Position numbers and translations under genes: made by a program | In this document: positions 1-10,299 of the stretch, in pieces | Position numbering within the stretch: position 1 is the stretch's first letter | Layout: each line of letters opens with the position of its first letter | Origin: Hymenoscyphus infarciens | Lineage: Eukaryota > Ascomycota > Leotiomycetes > Helotiales > Helotiaceae | Assembly (NCBI GenBank): GCA_001414345.1 | Contig: LLCB01000480.1 | Location: 1-31,478, forward strand | DNA: 31,478 bases | Reading direction: 5' to 3' | The notes under the pieces: generated by a model | What the model saw: the letters and a program-made list of their open reading frames with translations, nothing else | Database searches by the model: none | Told to the model about the DNA's origin: nothing

Positions 1-57
1 TTTGTTTTTTTTTATTTTGTGTTTTTTGTGGGGGGGGGGGTTTGGGGGTTTTTTTTT

Positions 58-58
<1 letters not shown>

Positions 59-102
<44 letters not shown>
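59..102. repeat. Poly-T run
   Basis: An uninterrupted run of T follows other T and G homopolymers (including ten G at 31-40) at the contig start. A short GGATGT array (105-126) follows it. A run this long at a contig edge may be real or an assembly-end artefact. Confidence 0.9.
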
Positions 103-103
<1 letters not shown>

Positions 104-283
104 AGGATGTGGATGTGGATGTGGATAAATACGTTGGAGAAACAAGGAAGCAGATACCGAGAGAGGAGTAGATATGAAAAGCTTTTTCTCGTTCCTAAAA
201 GTCGTCAGGATGAGGACTTGTGGGTTTGGGAAGTGAGATGTATGAGTGCGTGGGAATGGGAGGATGGGAGAAAGGAAGTAAGA

Positions 284-285
<2 letters not shown>

Positions 286-333
<48 letters not shown>
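286..333. repeat. (GCTT)12 microsatellite
   Basis: Twelve perfect copies of GCTT. They account for the repetitive Leu-Ala-Cys-Leu translation of the open frame across this stretch, which is not a gene. Confidence 0.97.
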
Positions 334-372
334 TAATGGTGAAATATGAAAGGGAAAGGGAAAGGGAAGGGA

Positions 373-392
373 AGCTAGCTAGCTAGCTAGCT
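373..392. repeat. (AGCT)5 microsatellite
   Basis: Five perfect copies of the self-complementary unit AGCT, 39 bases after the GCTT array. The array is a palindrome and could form a small cruciform. Confidence 0.95.
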
Positions 393-587
393 ATCGAGAA
401 AGGGAAAAAGGAAAGGAAGAGGATAAGATGAGATAGGTAGTTTGGCTTGTGCTTTTCTGTTCCTTTTCTACGATGGTGTGGGGTATAGCATGGTATGCAG
501 TATAGAGAGGAATTGAAATGGTTGATCTTATCTTGCTTCCGTAAGGTTAGTGAATGATTTTTTCTTTCTACATCGCTGGGACTTCTG

Positions 588-631
588 CGTGTGTGAGTGT
601 GTAAGTGTGTGAGTGTGTAAGTGTGAGAGTA
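588..631. repeat. Imperfect (GT)n repeat
   Basis: GT-rich tract with interspersed GTGTGAGTGTGTAA variants. It explains the His/Thr-rich antisense open frame across this stretch, which I do not consider a gene. Confidence 0.9.
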
Positions 632-678
632 TGTGATTATGGACTTCGACGAGACTATGGGATAGATAAATAGGATTG

Positions 679-689
679 CCCCCCCCCCC
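679..689. repeat. Poly-C run
   Basis: Eleven consecutive C, the plus-strand counterpart of the G runs at both window ends. Confidence 0.9.
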
Positions 690-1104
690 AAACTTATCAG
701 CAGTCCAAGTACCATCATCCTAATTTCTTCTACCTTCTTCTACCTTCTTTTCTTCCAACCATCCACGTCTTCTAAGCGGTGTAGAATCCTAAATAAAATA
801 CATACATATACCTTAGGCCAAAAACGATGAAAGTTGCACGCAAATTATAAGTAAATCGCACGCAAATCGTAAGAAAATTTAAAAAGTCAAGTCTTTATAT
901 GTATATTTATGTTGAAAGCTAGAGTAAAGCTAGAAGAGTAGAGTAGAGTAGAGAAGAGGAAAACGAACTCGATGATTATTATTTAAGGCCTTGTTTGCTT
1001 GCTTAGTGTAAATTGTAAAGTGTAGATTGTTCTTTTCTTTCTTTCTTTCTTTTAGCTCTACTACCTTTTTTCTGTGGCCTTTTTTTCTTTTAAGACAGAT
1101 TTAT

Positions 1105-1186
1105 AAAGGGGAAGAGGAGGAGGAGGGGAAGGAGAGGAGAAGGAGAAGAAAGGGAGAAGAAGAAGAAGGGGAGAGGGAGAGGGAAG
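1105..1186. repeat. Purine-only GA tract
   Basis: About 80 bases made only of G and A, mostly GGA/GAA units. No coding signal is seen. It lies just before the RIP block begins. Confidence 0.85.
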
Positions 1187-1309
1187 TTTTCCTAGCGTAG
1201 GTAAGAGAAGTGAGTTTAAGTATAATATCCTCTCTCTGCCGTCCTTTCTCTAATTCCCGGATCGCGCTTTCTTATTTATCAAGTAAGTAGAGATAGTAAG
1301 TAAGAAGGT

Positions 1310-3400
1310 GATATAATATACGAGTATAAATACGAGTATAATAGAAGATAATAGAGGATAATAGAGGATAATATAATAGTAAGAATATAATCGCAGGTAT
1401 ACTTTTAATAAGCACTATACTACTATATTAACTATACTAGCTATATATATAATTCCTCTTATTCTTACTCTCTAATTATTCTATTATAAAGAATCTACTT
1501 ATTAATAGCTTTAGAGTTATTAAAGAGAAAGAGTAAAAGCGAATTAAATTAAATTCTAAAACTCTTCTATTTTCAATCTAGTAAAAGTAATAGTACTCTA
1601 TTACTACTTATAATTTATCTGGTTTTATTTTAGTTATTAAGAGATTTAGAATACTAGAATACTATACTATTATATAGAGAGGTATATATATAATATCTTA
1701 AATCTACTAAGTTTATTTCGATTTAAAATAGTGTTTTAGAGTTAAGTATTCGTAGTATTATTTTTATATTCTAGAGTTGGATTTATATAAAGATTTAAGA
1801 AGGATATACTTTATAGTCGTATTAATTAGTAGCTATAACTTTTCTTTAGTTATCTATTAGCGTATATTATATTCTAGGTAACTTGATCGCGTCTTTAGTA
1901 TTTATTATTTTGTTTTTTACTAAGAAGTAAGAGATAAAAGGTCTAGATAAGGATTTAAGAAACTATAAGATTATAATATTCGACGATTATAACTAACTTA
2001 AGAGCGGAGAATTATAGAGAATAGCTTATATAATAAGCTCTTCTTTATATTCTTTTTTCTAAGTTAGAGTTTCAAGAGTATTACGTAGTTAGATCTCGTA
2101 TTATAACACGTGCTTAGATAAGTCTAGTTAGTTAAGAGTTTAGATTATAGATTAGAGATATAGTACTTAACTCTTTTAAAATATATCTTAGTTATTTAGA
2201 TTACTTTTCTCTAATAACTAAAGCTTATTAGAGAAGAGTTATAAAAGCTATAAGTAATAAAACTAGTAATATAACTATTTTTAAATAAATATTAGATATT
2301 AAATATAAATACTTTAAAAGAAAAACTCTAACTAGTATATTTTTCTCTTTTTAATACTTGATTATTATAATTATTTATTCTAGAAACACTTTTTAAAAGC
2401 TATATAAATAAAGACTTCGATTTTAGTTTCTAAGTTTTTAAAATTCTAATATTTATAATAACTAGCTATATTAAATAGCTAAGCTAACGTCTATACTAGT
2501 CGAGCTTTAGACTCTTATATTATCTAAAGTATTATTTAGTTTCAGTTATAGACTTTTATATAGTTTAAATATATATATATCTTATCTCTCTTTATTTTAT
2601 AAAAGACTAATTTATTCTTCTTCTTAATATTAAGTCTTTAAATAGTATATACTACTCTACTAAATATACTATTATATACCTTTTTACGAGTAGTATATAA
2701 TTCGTACTATTATATTATAAAATTAATTTATATCTAATAAGAATAGTCTATTATAATATATCTTTTAAATATATTAATCTATTTATTTAAATTCAAGTTA
2801 GCTTAGATTTGAATTAGTTATAATAATAAGTCTCTTAAATAGCTACGATTTTAGAGACTACCTAGATAGCTAGTAATATTAGAGTTTAGTATTAGAATAG
2901 TTAACTAGTATAATTATATTTAGCTATAATTTAATAGAAGTAGAATATACTAAGTATTTCTAAGACCTCTAATAACTCCCTTTATATAGAGATTACTATA
3001 TAAGGTTTATATAGTCGATAATATATTAGCTTTATTAGAAACTATTAAATAACTCTCTTCTAGAGATACTCTCTTTTCTAAAAAGCTCTCGATTTATAAC
3101 TATATATTGAAAAATAAAAGATTTTAAAATAATAAAGATAAGTAAGACTTTTTAAATATAAATAAGATATAGAGTATTATTTAAGCCTTAGAGATATAAA
3201 ATCAAAGAAATAATACTTAGTTAGCTAAGATAGATAAAATTATAAGCGAACTCTAAAGTTAATAATTTAGATATACTTTATCTCTAAACTCTCTCTAATT
3301 AGTAAACGACTTTTTTTACTCTTTTCTTCGCTTTTAGACTTCTTTTACTTAAAAGAACACTACTATCTCTAATATCTTCTCTTAATAGTTAACTATCTAT
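1310..3400. other. Unassigned RIPped DNA upstream of element A gag
   Basis: About 2.1 kb of extremely TA-rich sequence with no recognisable gene. It should contain the 5' leader of element A and perhaps its 5' LTR. However, I found no match here to the 3' LTR at 15123-15547, so the 5' end of A is either elsewhere, deleted or mutated beyond recognition by eye. Confidence 0.6.
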
Positions 3401-4140
3401 TTTAATACTAAAGAGTATCTAAATAGAAAGAATTATACTAGAGAAACGTTTACTAACTTTAGAGAGTACTTTTTAAGTATAGTAATACTTAAAAAGGTAT
3501 TAGAATAAAATAGATTCTACTATATATAAGAGAAGATTACGTCTTAGCTTAGAATCCTATCTATTAAGAGTAAGAGATACTAGAACGCTAATTTTAATAA
3601 GATAGTAAGAGATCTTTTATTTATAAATAAGAAGTAGTACTAAAATACTAAGTTATATATAACTAGTATAATAAGTATAGAAAAACTAGTAGTAATAAGC
3701 TCTTTATACTAAAAGCTAAATACTAACTAATCCTTATCTAGTTTAGCTATAAAACCCTTATTACTCTTATATAGACTCTATTCTACTTCTTAGAAGACTT
3801 TTTAAACTCTTAAGCTCTCTTCTATTAGTAAAAGATTAAAGACTTTATCTATAAACTAATTCCTTACTAGTATAAAGTATTATAATTATAGAAAACCTAA
3901 GTATATTAAGCCTAACTACTCTAATCTACCTAGTATTAATAATTAATCTAAAGAAGAATAAGAAACTAAAAAGTACTCTAACTTTAACCTAAGTTAGAAG
4001 GAAAATAAAGAGGCTTAGGTAAAAATACCTTTCTAGGTCTATATAAATATAATCTAGCTAGACTTAACCTTTCTAAGCTTATAAGAGGAAAACAGTTTCT
4101 TATAAATACTACTTTTAGTATATAAGAATATAGTATTAAA
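3400..4140 (+). pseudogene. Decayed gag of element A
   Basis: The coat/nucleocapsid frame of the retrotransposon, riddled with TAA/TAG. Its identity rests on the zinc knuckle at 3878-3919. The family spacing C-x2-C-x4-H-x4-C is intact, but all four metal ligands now read Tyr (Y-YN-Y-RKPK-Y-IKPN-Y). TGC/TGT to TAC/TAT and CAC/CAT to TAC/TAT are exactly the RIP transitions. An acidic/basic tail reading ENKEA follows near 4000; the same motif ends gag in element E2. The 5' limit is a guess. Confidence 0.78.
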
Positions 4141-4146
4141 ATATAA

Positions 4147-7100
4147 GCTTTAGTAGATATAAAAGTAAATAGGTACCTATTTCTAAATTAACTCTTAGCT
4201 TTATAATTATCTAAAGTAATAGGTTTATAAATCTAAAAACTATTTTATTTAATATCTATTTATAAATATAATAATAGTACTAAAAGCTAAGTAACTTAGT
4301 TTATATAACTATATTTAAATATAAATAAACGTTATATCTATAACTATCTCTTTATTATCCTAGACCTTAGATAGTAAGACTTAATTATTAGTAATAAGTA
4401 GTTAAACTATTTTAAAGTTCTTTTTAATCTTTTAAAAAACTAGATTACTTAGCTAGCTAATTACTCTCTAACTCTCTACTTTAGTAAGAAGATTTTACTT
4501 TTACTTTCTAGCTAAAACTAGAAACCTATTTTAAATTATAAGTTAAATATAAATTAAAGAGAATATATAATCTATTAATAAGAAAGATATAAAAAAGATA
4601 GACTTATAAATATAGTTAAGTTATTACTTTTATCTATAATAATACCTTTTAAAATTTTAATATCTAACTCTAGTCTAAAGTCTCTATAAACTACTAGTAT
4701 AGCCTTAAAAGGCTAGACTTTATACTCTTTTATTAGTAAAATAAGTATAAATATTATATATTTTAATATAAAATAACTTAATTTAGAATTTTATATAACT
4801 AGTATTTATAAGCTAGATTAGATTATTAATAAAAGATTAGCTTCTTTTTAAGATAATAATAATATAAGAGCTCTAATATAAGCCTAACTTTTAAAATATT
4901 ACTTATCTTATAAAGACGTATTTTTAAAAGTAGCTTTTAATAAGCTTTCTTCTTATTATAAATATAATTATAAGATTACTTTAAATATACTACTTTTTAA
5001 CTTCTTTTTACCTTTATATTAATAATTAATTATAAAGCTTAAAGCTATAAAGAAGTATCTTATAAAGAACCTAGATAAGAGGTTTATTATTAATAATAAT
5101 AGCTCTTTTACTTCTTTAATACTCTTTATTAAAAAAGCTAATAGTAATAAGTTATAATTCTATATTAATTATAAAAAGCTAAATACTCTAACTTAAAATA
5201 ATCTTTATCTAATCTCTTATATTAATAAGTTCTTTTTTAAAATAAAAATAACTAAAATCTTTATTAAATTAGATATTAAATAAGCTTTTTATTATATTTA
5301 AATAAACTTTAACTTAGAAAAGATAACTATATTTAAAACTAGATATAGTATATATAAATATAAGGTCCTCTTTTTTAGACTCTATAATAGCTCTACTATT
5401 TATTAATATTATATAAATAATATCTTAATTAACTATTTAAATAACTTCTATATTACTTACTTAGATAATATTTTAATTTATTTAAAGACTATTAAAGAAT
5501 ATAAGAAATAGATTAAGAAGGTTTTAAATTAGCTTTAAGAAATAAGACTTTAAATAGATAATAAGAAAAGTAAATTTAGTATTACTAGAGTTAAATACTT
5601 AGGATTTATCTTAACTATAAAAGAAGTTAAAGTTAACCTTAAAAAAGTAGAGCTTTTATAAAACTAGGTTTAATCTAATACTATAATAGGTATAAAGTCT
5701 TACTTAGAGTTTATAAGATTCTATAAATAATTTATTAAAAGATATACTAAAATTACTAAACCTTTAACTATAATAATATATCTTATAAAGCTATTTTTAT
5801 AAATATTTAAATATAAAGAAGCTTTTAAAGTACTAAAGACTAAGCTACTTATAATTTAAACTTTATACTACTTTAATCTTAATTATAATATAAAGCTAGA
5901 AATAGACTTTTTAAAAAGAGTAATAGTAAGTATATTCTTATAATTATATAATAGCTTTTAATACTTTATTAGATTCTACTTATATAGCTTATTTAGCTAT
6001 AAATTAAACTAGATAATCTATAATAAAGAGTTATCTACTATTATAAAAGCTTTTAAGAAATAGTACTTTAAACTTATATTATATTAGAAGTATATTAATA
6101 TATATTTAGATTATAGATTATTAGAATACTTTATAATAACTAAGCTACTTATAGCTAAGTAAGTCTAATAAATAGAGTTTTTATTAAACTTTAACTTTTA
6201 AATCTAATTTATGTTTAAGAAGAGTAATTAAAAAGTAGATATAATAACTTAATATAAATAAGACCTAAAAACCTATAATTAAGCTAAATTAGATAGTTAC
6301 TTATATACTCTTTTAAGACTTAATTATTTAAACTCTTAAATTAATATTAAACTTACTTAAACCCTTTTATAAGAATAGTCTATATCTCTTAATATAATTT
6401 AGTTAGACGTTATTTTAGAAATAAGTTTAAATATAATTTAAAAGTTAAAAGAAGATAACTAATACTCTTTTCAAAAAGAATATTATAAACTTTTAAATAG
6501 ATACTACTTCTTATTAGATAATTTACTACTTTTTAAGAATTAACGTTATATTTAAAAGAATACTAAACTCTATATAAAACTAATCTAAGAAGTCTATAAC
6601 TAAGTATCTAGTACTTACCTAAGTATAAAAAAGATATACTAGTCATTAGTATAATACTACTACTAGGCTAGAATATTTTTAGACTATAAAAGATATATAG
6701 TAAGTTATTAAGCTTATAAATACTTCTATTCTTAATAAACTAAGTAATAAAGCTTTCTTTACTCTCTACTTATACTTAACTATCTTATATAATATTTATA
6801 TATAAACTTTAAATTATTCTTAAAAGATAAATATAGATTTAATATTATATTAGTATTTATTAACTAACTTAGAAAGGATTTAGTATTAATACTCTATTAC
6901 TTAACTATAGACGTTAAAAAACTAGCTAAACTCTTTATTTAATAAATTTACTATTTTAACTATTACTTTAAATTAATTATATTTAATTAAAAACTTTAAT
7001 TTATATTATTATTTTAAATTAAATTTTATTAAATAATTAGTATTAAGCTTAAGCTTAGTACTACTTATTATAAATAAATAGATAAATAGATAGAGATAAT

Positions 7101-7860
7101 AAACTAATATATTAATTAAAGACTAAGGTTCTTTATAATCTACTATTAAGATAACTAGTATAAATTAATCCCTTTAATAGATAAAGTATAAATAATACTT
7201 CTATACTTATTTATTAGTATAACCTCTTATTAGCTTAAGTTTAGACTTAATCTATAGACTTTATAAGACTAGAATATACTAAAGACTTCTATTTCTTAAG
7301 AATAACTTAACTATAATAAGGTAGTAAAAGTAGTCTAATATATATACTCTACTTAGAAGATAGCTAAAGATAATATAAATAAGGCTTAGAAAAAGATAGA
7401 GAATAGTATAAATTAGTACTAAAGAGCTATTAACTAAGATATTAGAGATAAAGTCTACTTATCTACTAAGAATCTTAAGATAAATCGTCTTAGTTAAAAG
7501 CTTACTAAATAGTAGATAAGATTTTTTAAAATACTAGAACGTATATATAAGCTAAAACTTCTTAAAAGCTTATTAATTTATAATATTTTTACTTTTAATA
7601 TACTTTTAAAGGATTTAAATACTCTTCTACTAGAATAAGAGGTTTTAAAGCCTTTACTAAATATTATTAAAAGTATATAAGAATAAGAGATATAAGAAAT
7701 ACTTAATAGTAGACTTTTTAAAAAATAGTTATAGTATTAAATAAAATAAGTTAGATATAATTTAAATCCTACTTAGAATCTTATAAATAATTTTTAAGGT
7801 TTATTATATTATTTAAGAGACTTTTATACTAAATATCTAGAACTAACACTACTCTAATAC
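4147..7860 (+). pseudogene. Decayed pol of element A: PR-RT-RH-IN-chromodomain
   Basis: One reading frame can be followed from about 4147 to 7860 without an indel, interrupted only by RIP-type stops. The protease motif at 4156-4167 reads D-I-K-V in place of D-T-G-A. The reverse transcriptase catalytic box at 5458-5469 reads Y-L-D-N, with the second Asp lost through GAT to AAT. The integrase first Asp (6862-6864) and second Asp (6985-6987) are both Asn. The catalytic Glu (7093-7095) is kept 35 residues on, giving the family DD35E spacing. Integrase C-terminal sequence (VYLSTKNLK near 7450) precedes a chromodomain near 7690-7810. Pol is in the -1 frame relative to gag. Not functional. Confidence 0.88.
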
Positions 7861-8039
7861 CTCTCTAAATAGATTAATATATAGGAATTAGATAAGAATT
7901 AAGTAAAAGAGTTAATTTATAAAACTCTATTAATACCTTTTAATTCTAGTTACTTTTAATAAAGAACTTATAATAAAAACCTAAGATAAAATACTAACTA
8001 GTAGGAATATTTAAAGTTAATAAAGTAAAGAACTAAGAC

Positions 8040-8663
8040 TAAGTTACTACTAAAACAGAGCCTACGCCTCCTCTTCTTCTTTTAACTTATTATTCTCTTC
8101 TTTACTCTTCTAAGTATAAGAAGCTTAAATTAGCTCTTCCTCTACTACCTCCTCTTTATAAAGACGCTTCTTATCTTAGTAACCTCTTATAACTAGCTTT
8201 AAGAAGGACGCTTATAAACTCTTTAGATAAGTCTTAAAGAAGACCTAAACCTAGGTTTAGATAGAGGTTCTACTCTCTATAGTATAGTATAAGAACTATT
8301 AAATATTAGTAACTAAAACCTCTCTAATAAGTAAGAGGTACTTATAATAACCTTAGTATAAAGTACTCGAGTCTTCTTTAGAAGAGTAAACTCTACTTTT
8401 AAACTATTCTTAAGTACCTCTATACTAGTAATAACTAATACCTTATCTAAGGCTTTAGTAGCTCTCTTAATCTCCTTCTTCTCCTTCTTAAGCTTAAGCT
8501 TATTAAACTCCTTCTTAATAAACTATAGTAACTACTTAAGTTAGAATAGATTTAGTATATATTTAAAATTAAACTTACTAAGATATATATAGTATTCTAC
8601 TTAATATAGTACTTATACTTCTTCGACTTTAGCTTCTTAAAAGTATATATATAATCTCTATTC
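8040..8663 (-). pseudogene. Antisense reading frame in the 3' region of element A (part)
   Basis: Assigned by homology to the better preserved copy at 27715-28350 in copy B. There, a coiled-coil-rich frame runs opposite to pol. In copy A it is more heavily RIPped, and element E2 inserted inside it, so its 5' part lies beyond the insertion (about 14468-14545). Function is unknown. Boty-type Gypsy elements of Botrytis are reported to carry an antisense gene in this position. That comparison is from memory and unverified. Confidence 0.55.
8659..8663. repeat. Target site duplication TATTC (left)
   Basis: Five bases immediately 5' of the left LTR of E2, repeated exactly at 14463-14467. The inverted copy B keeps the unoccupied site with a single TATTC (27790-27794, minus strand). 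Confidence 0.95.
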
Positions 8664-8854
8664 TATAATAGTCCTAGTTATATACGTTACTTATGTAACT
8701 AGGTTAGTCTAAGGCTTTACTAAGGCTTCGCTTAATATATATAAATAAAGCCAGAGTATCTATACTCTTCGCTTTTCTCTTTAGTTTAGTTTTCTTTAAT
8801 ATTAGGTACTATTCTATAAGCACTCTCTTTATATATTTATAAAGGGCTATTATA
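8664..8854 (+). repeat. Left LTR of E2
   Basis: 191 bp, starting TATAATAGTCCTAG and ending GGGCTATTATA. It is nearly identical to 14272-14462. Differences are mostly C/T or G/A, so RIP rather than age probably dominates the divergence. Confidence 0.95.
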
Positions 8855-9400
8855 CTAAAACCAAACTCTCCCTCTTTACCTAGGAAGGCTTTTACTAATA
8901 TCTTAATAATAATATATATATTTACTTATATTAAATCTACTAAATTTACTATTCTCTTCTATAAAGCCTAACCTATTTACGTTAAGTAGTAAGGTCTAGT
9001 ATTCTTCTATTAACTATATTAAGTCTTTTAAAAGTAACTTATTAACCTAAGAACTATTCTACTCTACTTTAGAATTAGTAAAGCTAATCCCTCTTCCCTC
9101 TTCTATTAACGTTATATTCTAATCTAGCTTAAGAACTTAACTTATAAAAACATATATACTAGCTATTACTATACTACTACTACTACTTCCTTCTACTAAG
9201 ATAACTACTAGTTCCTTATAGTATAAGATCTTTAAATTACCTCTATCTAACTCTACTTTATAATAAATCCTTAAAGTAATAACCTTATTAATAAGTAAAG
9301 TTTATAAACTTAAAGTAAATACTTTAAATATAGCTAGTACTTCTTATTAATATACTTCTATTTAACTATAAACTCTTAATATAACTCGTTCCTCTTTTAT
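8855..9400 (+). other. E2 leader between left LTR and gag
   Basis: RIPped sequence starting CTAAAACC after the LTR. A primer-binding site should lie in the first bases, but I cannot match it to a tRNA after RIP. The start of gag could lie anywhere in this stretch. Confidence 0.5.
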
Positions 9401-10260
9401 AGTTCTATTATCTAAGAAGATAAGTAGGATAGCTAATTCTTACTAATTTACTATAAAAGACGAATTTATCTATATAACCTAGGAAACTAAAATTATAATA
9501 AAGTTGTTTATTAATACTAACTACTTTAAGTTTAAAGAAGTAAAGATAAATTTAATTTACTATTATACTTTTAGAAGAGCTTAAAACTATATTTACTTAA
9601 GATATAAGTTTAATATTATTAACTAGTTCTATAGTTATAAAGAGATATTAACTTACTTTTAAAATATTACTATTAGCTCTTACTTATACTAAGAAACTTA
9701 TATCTAATACTAAGACCTTATTATATTAAAGATAGAAACTTTCTATAACTTTTATACTAAGTTCTAATAACTTATAAATAAAGCTAAAGTTCTTTAATAA
9801 GACTAAGTAGAAGACTTATAAAATAAGTTAACTTCTATACTATACTAATCTCTTATTATTACTAAGTTCTAAGCTAAAAGAGATATAAACTCTTTTTATA
9901 ATCTTATAAGTAGTATTAATAATAACTTTTAAAATCTTACTTCTTAAAAAGTATAAGTAATAAACTTTCCTTCTATTTTAAACTTATATATACCTACTTC
10001 TATATCTACTAGCTCTTCTTCCTCTATAGCCTCTTTTATCTCTCTTAAACACCTTAACACTTCTATTATAAATAACTACTTAACTCTAGAACTATTAGAT
10101 AAGTACTTTAACTATAGTAAGCCTAGTTATTATATTAAGGATTATCTAAAGCTAAAGATATATAAAGTTAACTTTAAAAAGCTTAAAAGAAAAGATACTA
10201 GCTTAGAGTTAGAAAACAAAGAAGCTTAAAAGAAGACTCTTTCTTAGGTAAATATAGGAT
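9400..10260 (+). pseudogene. Decayed gag of E2
   Basis: A gag-like frame followed mainly from about 9560 to 10230. A zinc knuckle at 10104-10145 keeps the C-x2-C-x4-H-x4-C spacing but reads Y-FN-Y-SKPS-Y-YIKD-Y, so every ligand is Tyr. Upstream, a capsid-like stretch reads TKFQAKRDINSFYNLISS near 9860-9910. A charged tail with NKEA follows the knuckle, as in element A. The start codon is not recoverable. Confidence 0.8.
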
Positions 10261-10299
10261 TAATCTTTCTAAGATTAATCTATAGTTATTAATTAGTAG

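Larger units (their letters stand above)
1..1310. other. Gene-free, simple-sequence-rich, un-RIPped left flank
   Basis: No supported gene lies here. The open frames across it come from poly-T, GCTT and GT repeats and have low-complexity translations. CpA and TpG occur at ordinary frequency, unlike the block that follows, so this stretch escaped RIP. The transition to TpA-dominated sequence is gradual around 1270-1320. Microsatellites within it are listed separately. Confidence 0.75.

Noticed and set aside
2..349. 115-codon frame at the window start
   Set aside because: Its translation is poly-Phe from poly-T and Leu-Ala-Cys repeats from (GCTT)12, so it is a simple-sequence artefact.
383..718. 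111-codon antisense frame
   Set aside because: Driven by the GT and GA repeats (His/Thr tract), with no domain or start context.
1310..3400. 5' LTR of element A
   Set aside because: No stretch aligned by eye with 15123-15547. TATAATAGTAAG near 1374 is only a short chance match.
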